Below, in pieces: positions 22,900 to 33,719 of a DNA stretch of 64,000 nt. The stretch covers positions 110,379,529 to 110,443,528 of the forward strand of contig CM069432.1 of NCBI GenBank assembly GCA_035610365.1, written 5' to 3'. Source of the stretch: Aquatica leii. Taxonomy: Eukaryota > Arthropoda > Insecta > Coleoptera > Lampyridae. The notes below the pieces were generated by a model. The model ran no database searches. It was not told the origin of the DNA and saw nothing but the letters and a program-made list of their open reading frames with translations. The position numbers and the translations under genes are program-made. Each line of letters opens with the position of its first letter. The first letter of the stretch is position 1.

Positions 22900-24110
22900 A
22901 GCAACAGATCCGTGTACTTAAGACGAGATACTATACTAGAGAACGTCAAACGTGGCAGTTATGGAAATCATAGATACTATAGAAGCAATACAGGCAAATT
23001 ATAATATCTTGATAAAAAACGTCACGACAAATACCAAGAACAAATTAAAAAAAGTTATAGATAAGCCAGGGAAAAAATCAAATATTTCAATAACACAACA
23101 ATCCAAAATTACCTAGCACAGGAACGATGGAAGAAAACAAAAAACTGGCGATAGAAACTGAGTTACAAACAAATATATGGAAAGTATACAACAAAGAAAC
23201 GAAAGAAACTGCCATACAAACAACGCAATGGACAGCAGAAGAAAAGGAGATGATATACAGTGTAGAAAATGTAAACACATAGGAAGAGTAGAAACAAATA
23301 GCTGAGGAAAAATAAGGAGATAATGTTTATGTGTTTATGTGCACATAAAAATTGTAGAAAGACACCTACTACAAGAAACTACAGGAACAAGTATACTATG
23401 GATAACGAAAAAAGAAAAAAATACAGGACTACAATTAATGATAGAAAAATCCAGAAATAAACAAAAGAAAAGAAGACATAGAAACCTTGAAGAGAGAAAC
23501 TAAAACGAAAAATAATCAGAATTATATATCAAGACCATGAGGAGGACAAACTAAAGAATCTAGAAACAGTAAAAACAGAAACCGAAGAAAACGAAAAATA
23601 ATATTACACAAACTAAAAACGATGAGCGTAAACAGACTAAGAAAAATGGCAAAAAAAAGAATAAACATAATAGTACCAAAGGATACCCAAACACAACAAA
23701 GAACAGGTAAGCAAGACAACCAATAGAGAACCTACGCGTTAGTTGTAGAACAAAAAGGAAAAAACTACAAAGAGCTAGAAACAAGAACGCAGCTAAAAGA
23801 TAAAGAAGAGATAAAAAAATACAAACCATAAAGAGTGCCAAAAAAATATATTATTAATAACGATAGAGAAAGATGAAAAAGCACAAAATAAAATAAAAGA
23901 AGAGTTAAGAAGAAAAACGAAGAAGTTAACTTGAGGAAACTCGGAGAGAAAGTGAAGACAAAAATCTGATTTTTAGGGGAATGGACCTAATGATTACAAC
24001 AAAAGATATAGAAGAAGCAATTATACAATATGGAAGTATTGAAAACTTAAAAATAGAAGATTTTAGGTTCAATAGAAACTACACAAAAACAGTCATCATC
24101 AATTTTTTTT
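22900..24110 (+). pseudogene. Purine-rich decayed LINE ORF1-like region
   Basis: The plus strand is strongly A/G-rich for more than 1 kb, with short open stretches rich in Lys, Glu, Asn and Thr broken by stops. The segment at about 24000-24100 reads TKDIEEAIIQYGSIENLKIED, which looks like the RNA-binding part of a non-LTR retrotransposon ORF1. This is a weak identification. The open frames on the opposite strand are artefacts of the purine bias. A similar bias on the opposite strand occurs in the intron at 53690-54060. Confidence 0.3.
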
Positions 24111-26772
24111 TACTTTAATATCTTTTTGGCAAACAAGTGAACCATTCACCCCTCAAAGGAAAAAATATTTTGTAAATGGATAAATCAGTTACAAAACGAG
24201 ATCCTTCAGAATAAGGGTTCAATCAACGTATATGTTTGTCTATTTAGAGATACATGAGTAAACATGTGATCCGGCAGCGTTCTCAACTTCTCGGATCTCA
24301 CGTTGAACAAAATTTAACTACAAAAAGATACAAATAATGACGGCGCATTTTAATTGTATTAATAGACTTTTTATTATACAAAATTTGCTGTGTAATTTTG
24401 CAACAAGCATTTTAATGGTATTAATCTACTTCTTATTAAACAAAGTTATATCTCGTTTTGAATCAATTTTGTTGTCTAACTTTTAGCAGAAGGTTGCATT
24501 TTACAACGTTTTTAATAGTGAACTTTTAATTCTAATTTTTTAATTAAAATTATGTGCAAACATAATTATATTAAAATTAACGTTAGTACACAATAATTAA
24601 TAGTTCAAGTTGAAAGTGAATACTTATTGTTTTACGTTATGGTAATATAGTAATAGCATTCTAATCACAAAAACTACGGTTTTTATACTATTAAGATAAG
24701 AAAGAAATTAGTAATGCAAAATACAATTTAAAATCAAACTTTTTTAACGTAAATTGTAACTATATTAAATTAATTCGTTTTTTACTTTTGAGTGTATTTT
24801 ATTTATTGCATTTTTTGAAGTTGGTTCTTCTATGATAATTTTTTTTTAAAGTTATTTAAAGAATTATTCTAGCATTTAAACATAATCGTTAAAAATAGTA
24901 TAAACCGTGTTTACCTTTTATCGTTTTCTATTGTTATAAAATGGTTACAAATTTGTTTTTAATGTTGTATATTACAGTTTTTTAATTTGTTAAGATCGAG
25001 ATCATATAGGGAGGCCACGTTGTGTATTCTAAAATGGTAGCAATACCGCCATATTGATGATAGACTAATGTCATGCTAATGTCAAATGTTTTGTATTTGT
25101 GTAGAGTGATTTTTTCTGTTTGTTTATGTTTTTTTTTGTTTTTAATTAAAGATAATTAAAACATAATGGTTTAGTGTGTTTTATGTAGTTGTAATAATAG
25201 ATATGTGTAAATAAGATAATTAAATATTACATTTCACAGGTATGTATATACATTGACACCCCGATTGACCTTTCTTTTGTTATTAAGCATCTTTTTCGAT
25301 TAAACTAAAATTTTAAATTACTGTTTTTTTAATTTACATTATTTGATTTGTCACATATCTTTTATTAACATTTTTAAAACTTACTGATTAAACCATCTAG
25401 ATAACTTATCTTTATTTTGCACATTATTTTCTTTTGCAATTTCTGGCCATAAGTACATTGATTTCAAATATTGATACTTTACGTATAATGGAACTAAAAT
25501 TTCTAAATTTTTTAACCGAAACAACTGTATTTAATATATTAGAACTGATAAAAAAATAGACAATAGTTCACAACAAATTTCATAGAAATTGTTACTAAAT
25601 TAACCGTAAATCTTACTATAAAATTTTTTTTCTTTACTTTAGACTAATAGTTGAAAAAAAATCAAAGTAAATATTGCTTAATTGCGTAAATCCACAAGTC
25701 TCCAGTTAAATAGTCTTTTTAGCAAATTATGATTATACATCTGTAACATTGTAATTAGAGCAATTACAATTTTTTTCTAAAAATAAATTCAAGTAACTTG
25801 ATAAATTATTTTATGTTTGTAAATTAACATATAATTTGTTGATCTAAAAATTTTCAATTGACGATTAATGTCAGAACTTCAATTTTTACGTAATTCAGGC
25901 CTAGAAAACTTTCTATCTTGATAGCAAACTAAGCCACGCCTAGTGTTCCCACGTTATACATAAAAAATAGATGCTTTATGTTATCTCCTTATATTTTAAA
26001 GCAAAAACGAGTTAGCCAAACTGATGTTTTAAGAGTCAATATAAAAGCTTTTGTTACAATAATTAAAAAAGTACATTATGTGTTTACCTCTTTTGTTTTT
26101 TTTTGTTTGGATTATTAGCGACTTAGAACGTGTTGTAATGCAACTCATTGAATTTATAGGCTTGATCCTAGTTTATTTTTGTTGACCAAAACAAAAAGCT
26201 TAAGTTGACTTCTGCCGTTTTGTTGTTTGTGAACTCAAACAAATTTACGTTTTAGAAGACATTTCAGCTTGCAACGCCAGAGCGCTAATTGTCATTGATG
26301 AAACTGAAAATGTTAGTGACAGACGGACCACAATCAAAGCTAAATATTCTGGGTGTTCTATTAAGTTAGACGAAAGACGCTTTTAATGGAATCAGGAACA
26401 GTATAACCAACTTAATAAAATTAAAATTCAACAAAGTTCAGAAGTATGGTCAATTACAAATCTTTAACCTGTACAGTTATTTACAAAATAAAATCAATAT
26501 TTCTTTTACACATAGTTTTGAATCATATTTTTTGTAATAAGAAACATTTCAAATACAATTGTACCATCAGTTTATTGTACTGTGTAGCTAAATAAAAAAC
26601 TAATACAATTTTTAAATTATTAGTAAAAATTTATGTCATGTAAGTACATACATATATTTAAAAAATTGTGTACCATTAGAAAAATTTTTAGAGCTGTTAT
26701 GTTAATTTGTGAATTTCTGCAAAATACAACAGCGTGTGTATGTACAAACTTTTCTTAGAGTATTTTGACTTG
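24111..26772. other. AT-rich spacer left of the Maverick
   Basis: No supported gene. A short stretch at about 26330-26480 has a protein-like frame reminiscent of reverse-transcriptase ends, too short to assign. Confidence 0.4.
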
Positions 26773-26778
26773 TTTCTA
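26773..26778. repeat. 6-bp target-site duplication, left (TTTCTA)
   Basis: TTTCTA directly precedes the AG end of the Maverick and is repeated exactly at 44304-44309. A 6-bp TSD is diagnostic of Maverick/Polinton integrases. Confidence 0.93.
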
Positions 26779-27390
26779 AGTAGTATAGTGAGGCCGGTTC
26801 TGGCTCACTCGGGTAAGATCGGTGGAAAATCGTGAAATTTCGTTGCTATCGTTTCGTTTCGGGTATGCTCGAGTTGCATTCGTATTTGGTAAGTCGGAAT
26901 AAATCGTATTGGTGGTGGGGGAATCGTAAAATATTGTAGGAGTCGTTTCCTTTCGGATGTGGGTCTGTCGGTGAAGTTTGTAGTGATGGTGGGGATGCTG
27001 TTGTGTGTATATAAAGGTGATATTTGTGAAGATTTAATATTAGTATTTCAATAACTCTTATTTGTTTTAATAAATTGGAAGAAGTTAATATGGAATCATT
27101 TTTTGTAAACTTGAACGAAACTTCTCATTTGGTTCCTTATCTACGTGCTAGAAGTCTATTAATAAATGAGCAGTATAAAATTAAGTGTTTTAGTAAAATA
27201 GATGGTAAATTTGGGGAGCAAGTGATTGTCGAATGTCAAGATTTTAAAGTACCTCTACCACAAAGATTTATTAACAAGTTTTCGATTGAAGATATAAACC
27301 AAATTAATAGCTTGATTGGTTCGGGAAAAAACATCTATCTCGTGAGCCGAGGAGCTGTTGGTGAAACAACAAACATTGAATTTATTCAAA
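26779..27390 (+). repeat. Left terminal inverted repeat of the Maverick
   Basis: Matches 43710-44303 in inverted orientation: the outermost 100 bp are nearly perfect, then come a 33-bp insertion in this copy and a roughly 10-bp insertion in the other, then similarity continues through a promoter and a whole small gene. Similarity stops at the stop codons of the two gene copies. Confidence 0.9.
27008..27015 (+). promoter_or_regulatory. TATA box of the left terminal gene
   Basis: TATATAAA lies about 80 bp upstream of ATG 27090 and is kept in the right repeat (44090-44097, reverse). Preservation in both repeats supports a promoter. Confidence 0.65.
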
Positions 27391-27395
27391 AATAA
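27090..27395 (+). CDS. Maverick terminal-repeat protein, copy A
   Basis: A 101-residue protein of unknown function encoded entirely inside the left terminal repeat. I chose ATG 27090 (MESFFVNLNETSHL) because the upstream in-frame codons have no ATG. It has the pattern of a small beta-rich domain: NEQYKIKCFSKIDGKFGEQ, VIVECQDFKVPLPQRF, then a short helix and a C-terminal strand. Similar short proteins near Polinton termini are known (the PTERM proteins of the original description); this equivalence is an inference. An OB-fold, nucleic-acid-binding role is possible but not shown. Copy B in the right repeat is about 90% identical but lacks the ATG. Confidence 0.65.
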   Translation: MESFFVNLNETSHLVPYLRARSLLINEQYKIKCFSKIDGKFGEQVIVECQDFKVPLPQRFINKFSIEDINQINSLIGSGKNIYLVSRGAVGETTNIEFIQK

Positions 27396-27616
27396 AATAA
27401 CAGAGTTATAATGTATGACATGTAAATATTAAAAAAATGTAAAGTTGAAATAAACAATAAATGTTAGAATTAATGATACGTTTTTATTTCAGTATCACAA
27501 GTTTTATCATACCTTAGTAAATATATTAAGCAGTGGGTGATAGTAGGGAAGAGATAGAAAGTTTATAACATTTTGATTCGAATTAAATAATATATTTTAG
27601 TTTGATGTATTGTTAT

Positions 27617-28578
27617 TTATGCAATACTGTTTTTGTTTATCCAGCTGTTGTGAGATTCATCAAAGCCTAACCATTTTACATACATTTTAGTACCTTTCTT
27701 TCGTAAAATTCTTTCAATTAAGTACGTATCCGGATGTTTAACTTTTTGCAATTCCATTTCATAAAAACCTCCTAAAATATTGTCCCCTTTTATGTCTTTT
27801 AGCAAATAGGTAGTTGGGTTAGTTAGTTTAACTTTCCTAATTATAAAAATTTCATTAGACCAATTAGGAGTATACCCCTTTTCAAATGCATTCCTGTGTT
27901 TGCTAATTCTTACATGATCCCCCAACGAAAATTTGTTATTTTTGTTTGCTATTTTTATGTGTGAGTATGCAGATTTTAAAATAGATTTTTCGTTGTGTTT
28001 GTTAACCATCGATGGTTTCATTTTAATTGTACGATGATAAGTGTTATTGTATAGATTTGTAATATCATCTAATATGTTTATCCATTTGTAATTACCCTGT
28101 AAACTAAATCGTTTCCACATTATGTTTTTCAAAGTTCGATTAACACGTTCTACAATTGATGCTTTTTTTGTACTAAACGTACTATAGTGATTAATATTAT
28201 ACTTTTTCATCAAGTTTTTGAATGTACTATTGTAAAATTCTAATCCTTCGTCTGTTTGTATGCTTTTTGGTAAATGCTTTAAACGTGATAACATTTTTTC
28301 CATTGCGTTAGTAACATGTTTTGCATTTTTAATTTTAAAGGAAGTGTCCATACATATTTCGAAAAGCAATCAATTACAACAAGTATGTATTTAAATTGGT
28401 TGTTTTGTTTTGAAAACGAAATCATATCGACAAGATCAGCTTGCAATGTTTCATTAATACCTTTTATTATAACCCGACGTCTTTTAAAATTTCTTCGTGC
28501 TGGTTTATGCAATTCTAAAACTATATCTCTTTTTATGGAAGATGGAACATATTTTTTTGTTTCTTTTCGTCTAGGCAT
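27617..28578 (-). pseudogene. Maverick integrase (rve) with chromodomain, one frameshift
   Basis: Inserts the element DNA with a 6-bp staggered cut. The N-terminal frame (28578 down to about 28330) reads MPRRKETKKYVPSSIK, then LHKPARRNFKRR and the first catalytic Asp in QADLVDM, followed by VVIDCFSKYVW. A one-base frameshift in an A/T-rich run near 28335 moves the rest to another frame (to 27617), which has the second Asp in SIQTDEGLEF, the Glu in SIVERVNRTLK and a C-terminal chromodomain (YLIERIL...YVKWLGFDESHNSW). All DDE residues are present. The start sits 3 bp after the stop of the upstream gene, so the two are probably co-transcribed. Confidence 0.93.
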
Positions 28579-28580
28579 TT

Positions 28581-28991
28581 TTACACTGAACTACTTTCTA
28601 TTTTGACAGGACATTTAACTACTATTTCAACATATAACGTTTTCAAATATCTTATAGCAGTTTGATTTTCGTGATTGCGTACTTCAAACGATATCTTGTC
28701 TCCTAATTTAAGTTGACGATTAGTAACCTGCTCGCTTGTATAAGGTTTTCCATTTATCTTTAGTATAACGTTTTCAAGATTTATAGATAAATTATCAATT
28801 ATACCGTTTTCCAATGGGAATGAATAAGAACTTTTGTCTGACCATATCAGATATTTATTATCTAGAAGTCTGTTTGTCTGAAATAATAAAATATGGTTGT
28901 AAAACATTGTTTTATGTGTATCATTTTGCACTTTTTCAACAGATATTTGAGTATGTTTAATTAAATGGCGACCAAATTTATCTAAAGTCAT
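28581..28991 (-). CDS. Conserved-looking Maverick protein of unknown function
   Basis: 136 residues, intact. The ATG at 28991 (MTLDKFGRHLIKH) is preferred over a TTG four codons upstream. It is predicted soluble with alternating beta strands towards the C-terminus (KYLIWSDKSSYSFPLENGIIDNL, then RYLKTLYVEIVVKCP). It lies between the DUF8207-like gene (stop 5 bp upstream) and the integrase (start 3 bp downstream), clearly one transcription unit. DKFGRH-type starts occur in other insect Maverick proteins as I recall them, so it is probably an element gene rather than chance. One of few genes in the element without a lesion. Confidence 0.65.
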   Translation of the reverse strand: MTLDKFGRHLIKHTQISVEKVQNDTHKTMFYNHILLFQTNRLLDNKYLIWSDKSSYSFPLENGIIDNLSINLENVILKINGKPYTSEQVTNRQLKLGDKISFEVRNHENQTAIRYLKTLYVEIVVKCPVKIESSSV

Positions 28992-28995
28992 TGTC

Positions 28996-30124
28996 TTATT
29001 CAATTATTTGTGCTTCGCGTAGTTCTTCTATAATAGAGACGATTTCGTTTGTGTGACCTGTATGGCCTGCTGTTTCAGATGCTACTAACAACCTCAATCT
29101 GTCAACTAATTCATTTACATCATCCCAATAAACATAATCGGTATAATGATTGTTAACTTCTTTAAACATTCCTTTTCCTAATATTTTTTAAATCTTTTGG
29201 TGTTTCTAAATACCCAGGTTGTACAAAATATAGAGGAGCAATAATAGATTTATATTTGTCAGATCGTGTTCCTTGTATGTGACCATTAGGATCAAAGTTA
29301 CTTCTGCAAGCATTACTAATATCTAAAATTTCTTTGTATATATGCAAATCTCCTTCAGTATATGTTACAGGAGTGTTTTTAAATAATAATTCATACAGTC
29401 CAGGGGTTCCATTGTATATTTTTCCATCTACTTTTATATCTGATCCAATAAACTCTACTGCTGATGTTCCTATAAAAACTTTTCTTGAAAACTATCATGC
29501 CTTATTCCAGTTCTGTGATCAAACTGCTTTTTTATCATGAACCATAGCATCTATATATCTTCTAGGCAATTCATCAAATTCTGCTAAGTATTCATTATAG
29601 ATATTGCTATCAAGAATGTTTTCTATATTTCGGTTACTTTCTTCTACCGAATGTTCAATTAAATCATCTAATTCATAATCGTCTACCTCAACTGAAGGTT
29701 CTGAAATTATGACGTCTTCTTTTAAATTCGAAATTGTAGGAGCATTATGATCAAAAATATTTTGATCTTTCGGTTCATGTAATTTTTCATCTTTTAACGA
29801 TTGAATTTTTTTTTGAAGATTTGAAAGTTTTGTACTCCATGCTGGAATGGGGGTAGATTCCACAACAGGATATTCATGTTTTAGTTTTTTTGAGTTTAGA
29901 TTTTGTTCATCTTTATTGTTAACAAAGGACAGTTTTGTATTTTTAGCATTTAATTGATCTGAGATAGTTTCCAAACGTTTAGTTATAGGAAAAAATGCTT
30001 TGTCCTTCATAATTTCACCCTGTTTTAGTAATTCAAACTTTTTTACTTCTTCTCTTTTTTTAATTAACCTTTTAGTTAATTCTTCTTCATTTGATAAATT
30101 TGATAAATTATTGTACGATTGCAT
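28996..30124 (-). pseudogene. DUF8207-like Maverick protein, at least three frameshifts
   Basis: A protein widely seen in insect Maverick copies (I recall it as DUF8207); role unknown. The N-terminal third from ATG 30124 is a charged coiled-coil-like stretch (EEELTKRLIKKREEVKKFELL). The conserved domain follows in other frames: the frame changes near 29525, again near 29480, and near 29180. Landmarks are GTPGLYELLF, FDPNGHIQGTRSDKYKSII, YVYWDDVNELVDRLRLL and the C-terminus TNEIVSIIEELREAQIIE. The end of the gene is 5 bp before the start of the next. Clearly broken. Confidence 0.8.
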
Positions 30125-30239
30125 TCTGGACGAACCTTATCGTACGTTTATTTTTTTGCTTACTAATCAAATATGCTTCTACAGTTCCTTATAAACGTTT
30201 AACAAAAAGAATTATCTGCAAACTGAATAGCTTACAAAC

Positions 30240-30440
30240 ATAGCAGAATTTTAACCAACAGTAAACTATAAACTGTTTATTGATCAGTTTGCAAACTAAC
30301 CACATTCAATTTAGGTGGTTTGTAAAGCGGTTTGCACACAAATCATAGATAAAATAAGCGGTGTGTTAGTAGTTTTCAAGCAAACCACATTCAATGTAGA
30401 CGGTTTGTAAAACGGTTTGCGCACAAACTATAGCGGTTTT
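30240..30440. promoter_or_regulatory. Repeated GGTTTGTAAARCGGTTTGC module
   Basis: Two copies of a segment of about 51 bp (about 30297-30348 and 30384-30435) start AACCACATTCAAT and contain GGTTTGTAAARCGGTTTGC, spaced 87 bp apart. Single GTTTGCAAAC words are at 30215-30300, partly inverted. It lies in the gap between the DUF8207-like gene (reading away) and the end of the ATPase gene. It could be a promoter or enhancer for the left gene block, or a replication element. Function inferred only from position. Confidence 0.45.
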
Positions 30441-30554
30441 GTTATTGTTAATCAAGCAAATTATATATAAACCATGCAGTGATTTGTTATAAATATATAT
30501 TGAGAATAAATATGCGGACGTATTAATAACTTAATTAATATAATGGTTTATATT

Positions 30555-31262
30555 TTATTGTGGAATGGGTTGAATAAAAGAATCAAATCCTTTTCTGTAT
30601 CTGCCCGAATTAGTATCTCTTTTTTTATCCATAACTAAAAACCATAATTTTCGTTCCAACAAAATGAACACATCTTCTTAAAATCGTCAAATGTTAAATC
30701 GGTACTGACATTATCCTCATAAATGTGATGTAGATTTAAAACATCTTGTTTGAACACTATTACAAAGTTGGCATTATCGCGAATTAATTGTTTTGGAATG
30801 CGGCTATAGGTTTGACATAAGTAAAAACAATCTATGTTATTGTGGCGACCCATACTAACTAAAATACTCTCTCATTAGATTTTGTTTATCACACGCCACA
30901 TCATCAAAAATAAATACGGAATTGGATTTTGCTTTAGATGGTGGAGGTATGTTACTTTCTAAATTACTAAAAGAAAAATAATTTATACCCTCAATAGGCG
31001 TTAGCAATTTTTCTAAATATTGATATTTTTGTTGAAAAAGAGATTTAGAATAAACATAAACGTTTTTAAAACGCAATCCATTAATGTGTTCAATTAAGCT
31101 AACCATTACATTGGTTTTTCCACAATTTGATGGTCCAACAATAAGACAACGAATAGTTGATGGTAATAACTGACCGTGTCTCTTATAGGTCTCCAAATTT
31201 TTTATATCATTATTTGCAACTGTTAGTGTAATTGGTTGTTGCACTATTCGCATTTTGATCAA
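30555..31262 (-). pseudogene. Maverick packaging ATPase (FtsK/HerA-like), two lesions
   Basis: Powers genome packaging into capsids in related viruses. The Walker A motif is IVGPSNCGKTNVM at residues about 42-54 and Walker B is SVFIFDDVACD at about 117-127. The frame is interrupted at about 30855 by a 4-bp tandem duplication (TAGT) that brings a stop, and by a one-base loss in a T run near 30633. The downstream frame has FYLCQTYSRIPKQLIRDNANF, the sensor region of the family, and the C-terminus ends at 30555. The gene faces the PLA2 gene across a 97-bp promoter region. Confidence 0.88.
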
Positions 31263-31290
31263 AACTAAAAAAAAACGTGTTTGTCAAACA

Positions 31291-31320
31291 TATAAATGTA
31301 ACTAAATTTCAATTCAGTCA
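31291..31320 (+). promoter_or_regulatory. TATA plus arthropod initiator for the virion block
   Basis: TATAAA at 31291-31296 is followed by the arthropod-type initiator TCAGTCA at 31314-31320, 25 bp from TATA start to the initiator A. The PLA2 start codon is 40 bp further down. The spacing is that of a standard insect core promoter. Confidence 0.65.
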
Positions 31321-31359
31321 GTTAGTGTGTGCATTCCAGCTCATAAATAAATCCTAGAC

Positions 31360-32222
31360 ATGTTAATACAAAAGTCAATTATTAAGCAACGACCTCAAAA
31401 AAAGAATAAATATCAGGGTAAAGGTCTTATAAATTCAGTTATTGATAAACTACCAATTGAATTACACATTCCTGGATATAACTTTTGTGGACCGGGAACA
31501 AAACTAATAAAACGACTTGCAAAAGGAGATCAAGGTATTAATAAATTAGATGAAGCTTGTAAGGAGCATGACATAGCTTATAACAATTATAAAAATATAG
31601 AAAGTAGGCATAAAGCTGACGGTTTATTATTAGAAAAAGCTAAAAAAAGATTGTATTCTACTGATTCGTCATTAGGAGAAAAATTAGCTGCGTTAGGTGT
31701 AACAGCTGCTATGAAAGCTAAAATAAAACTTGGTATGAGTTATAAATCTGGCACTAAACGACTTCGTATAAAAACAAGGACTGCAAAAGAAAGCATGGTA
31801 AAGGATTAAAATTCCATGATTTAATAAAAAGTGCTAAATCTGCATTAAAAGAAAAAAAATTTCTAAACGCTAAAGATGCTCTCAGTACGGCAATTACTGC
31901 TGTAAAGTCATTAAAAGGACGAAAAAAAGTAAAACCTGTTCGTGTAATACCGGTGCCAAAGGTTGGTGGGTTTTTGCCGCTAATCCCTATTTTTGCTGCA
32001 CTTGGCGCATTAGGATCACTAGGTGGCGGCGCCGCTGCTATTGCAAAAACAGTAATTGCGGCAAAAGATGCCAAAGAAAAACTTAAAGAAAATCAAAGAC
32101 ATAATCAAACTATGGAAGCAATAGCACTAAATAAATCTGGAAACGGATTATATTTACAACCATATAAAAAAGGATTTGGTCTTTTTTTAGGACGGCGAAA
32201 AACACAAAAAAACTTACGATAA
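31360..32222 (+). pseudogene. Phospholipase-A2-like plus membrane-segment virion protein, one frameshift
   Basis: Resembles the PLA2 domain of parvovirus VP1 and of adintovirus virion proteins, thought to open endosomal membranes. The calcium loop is YNFCGPGT (residues about 41-48) and the catalytic dyad is in KLDEACKEHDIAYNNY (HDxxY). Frame 1 runs 31360 to about 31785. A frameshift near 31785 leads into a frame with a basic linker and, from 31953, a Gly/Ala-rich hydrophobic segment (PLIPIFAALGALGSLGGGAAAI) and the C-terminus LYLQPYKKGFGLFLGRR, shared by many insect Maverick proteins. First gene of the plus-strand virion block. Confidence 0.8.
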
Positions 32223-32635
32223 AACTCCCAAAACGAGCGCTCACTAACATAGATTTATACAAATATGCAAAAAAATTAAAAATAAGAAACTTTCGCGGAG
32301 TATTTATGAAAGATGCACTACCTAAATCCGGAGTAAGTGCTGTTGAATGTGGTATAATAAATTTGGATGATAGAAATGGAGCTGGAACACATTGGACAGC
32401 TTATAAAAAAATTGGTACACGCGCAGTATACTTTGATAGTTTTGGAAACTTACAGCCTCCATTGGAATTAACACAATACTTAAAGAGAAACGGTCCTTGT
32501 AATATAATCTACAATCACAATAATTTCCAATCTTTTAATACTGTCAACTGTGGACATTTGTGTTTAAAATTTTTAAATAAATATAATTACGATAGGTTTC
32601 TCGGTGGCTCATCTAGGGAGATGTTTGCTTTGTAA
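32168..32635 (+). pseudogene. Adenain-like cysteine protease, start unclear, tail replaced
   Basis: Processes virion proteins in adenovirus-like particles. The frame is open from about 32168 without an ATG until 32306, yet the segment KLPKRALTNIDLYKYAKKLKI upstream of 32306 is part of the family, so the true start has been lost or lies in overlap with the previous gene. Catalytic residues: His in GAGTHWTAY, Asp in YFDSFGNL, Gln in NFQSFN and Cys in NCGHLCLKF, all present in the right order. After LNKYNYD the sequence switches to a tRNA-like stretch and stops, so the last residues are foreign. Confidence 0.8.
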
Positions 32636-32668
32636 CCGAGAAGCCCCGGGTTCAAATCCGAGTTTGAA
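32596..32668 (+). other. tRNA-like sequence with A and B boxes (TGT anticodon-like)
   Basis: TGGCTCATCTAGG matches an A box and GGTTCAAATCC is an exact B-box consensus, 40 bp apart. Between them a loop TTTGTAA would give anticodon TGT (Thr). The stems are poor (T stem has mismatches), so it is a decayed tRNA, a tRNA-derived SINE head or a pseudo-tRNA. It starts just where the protease reading frame loses similarity to its family. Confidence 0.4.
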
Positions 32669-32789
32669 TAAGGTTTTAGGTAATAATATTCGAACATCAT
32701 GAGTAGTAGAGTTTATGCTTAACATTTAAGATTACTATATAATCCTGATACATTTGAGTTAACAGTTTTAGTAAGCTACAAGCAGTATA

Positions 32790-33534
32790 ATGTCTTCCAC
32801 ATTTACCTTGACTGGAGCGGAATCCATTCTTTCTAGTAAGTATTATCCTCCTATCATATTAGAAGATGAAGATTATGTTTTGGGTTTGATAAATTTAGAA
32901 ACGTTTAATTCAATTATGAATATAGACAGCTCTAATAATAAATGTCATTTTATACTTCAAAATGGCGCAGAACGATGCATTGAAATTCCTGAAGGTTCTT
33001 ATGAAATTGATGATTTGAATAATTATTTAGGCGAACAACTTTTAAAACGCTCAATATTTGAAAACAAAAACATAAATCAAGCTCAGTCTGCTCCTACAAT
33101 AAGCATAAAAGGAAATAATAATACTTTACGTTCCGAACTTAAGTGCACTTTGGACATCGATTTTTCTAAGGAAGGTTCAATTAGTAGTTTATTGGGTTTC
33201 AAACCTAGAATTCTGAAAGCAAATACAAGAAACACATCAGATTTTCCTTGTAAAATTTTTAAATTAAACGCGTTATGCGTAGAATGCAATATCGTCACCA
33301 GTTCATTCAGAAACGGCGAGCCAGTACATGTAATTCATGAGTTTTTTTTCCTACAGTCCCACCAGGATATAAAATTATAGAAACTCCAACTAACGTAATT
33401 TATTTACCAATTAACACGAAGCAAATAGACGAAATTACTATAAAAATAACGGATCAAGATCAAAATATAGTCGATTTTAGAGGAGAGGTAATAACGGTTA
33501 GACTACATCTTAAAAAATACAATAAACCATTATA
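32790..33534 (+). pseudogene. Maverick minor capsid (penton-like) protein, one frameshift
   Basis: Single jelly-roll vertex protein in related viruses. ATG 32790 (MSSTFTLTGAES). Landmarks: YYPPIIL, the SIMNIDSSNNKCHF block, IEIPEGSYEIDDLNNYL, FSKEGSISSLLGF and CNIVTSSFRNGEPVHVIHEF. At about 33342-33350 a run of eight T causes a shift; the rest (PPGYKIIETP, VIYLPIN, ITIKITDQ, RGEVITVRLHLK) continues to the stop at 33534. Homopolymer position suggests either a true mutation or a sequencing error. The next ORF starts right after its stop. Confidence 0.82.
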
Positions 33535-33717
33535 ATGGGAATCGTGTTTAATAAAAATAAAAATTGGAGTAAACATATTAATATTACCAAGACAATCAAA
33601 AAGTATATAAATCCAAAAAAGAAAGCTAAACTGTTCAGTCGGTCTGGTAAAATCAATCGTTTAACACGAAACAATAACAAGTTCCTCGAATCTTTAGGAC
33701 TAAAATTACGAACGTAA
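33535..33717 (+). CDS. Small basic Maverick protein between the capsid genes
   Basis: 60 residues, intact, ATG directly after the minor capsid stop and 2 bp before the major capsid start. It is very basic (about 20 Lys/Arg), with TKTIKKYINPKKKAKLF and a C-terminal FLESLGLKLRT. Position and charge suggest a DNA-condensing or virion core peptide (inference), but no family is recognised with certainty. Confidence 0.6.
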   Translation: MGIVFNKNKNWSKHINITKTIKKYINPKKKAKLFSRSGKINRLTRNNNKFLESLGLKLRT

Positions 33718-33719
33718 AA

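Noticed and set aside
23087..23841. Three hydrophobic minus-strand ORFs resembling membrane proteins
   Set aside because: They are the complement of a purine-rich stretch, which gives Phe/Leu/Ser-rich false ORFs.
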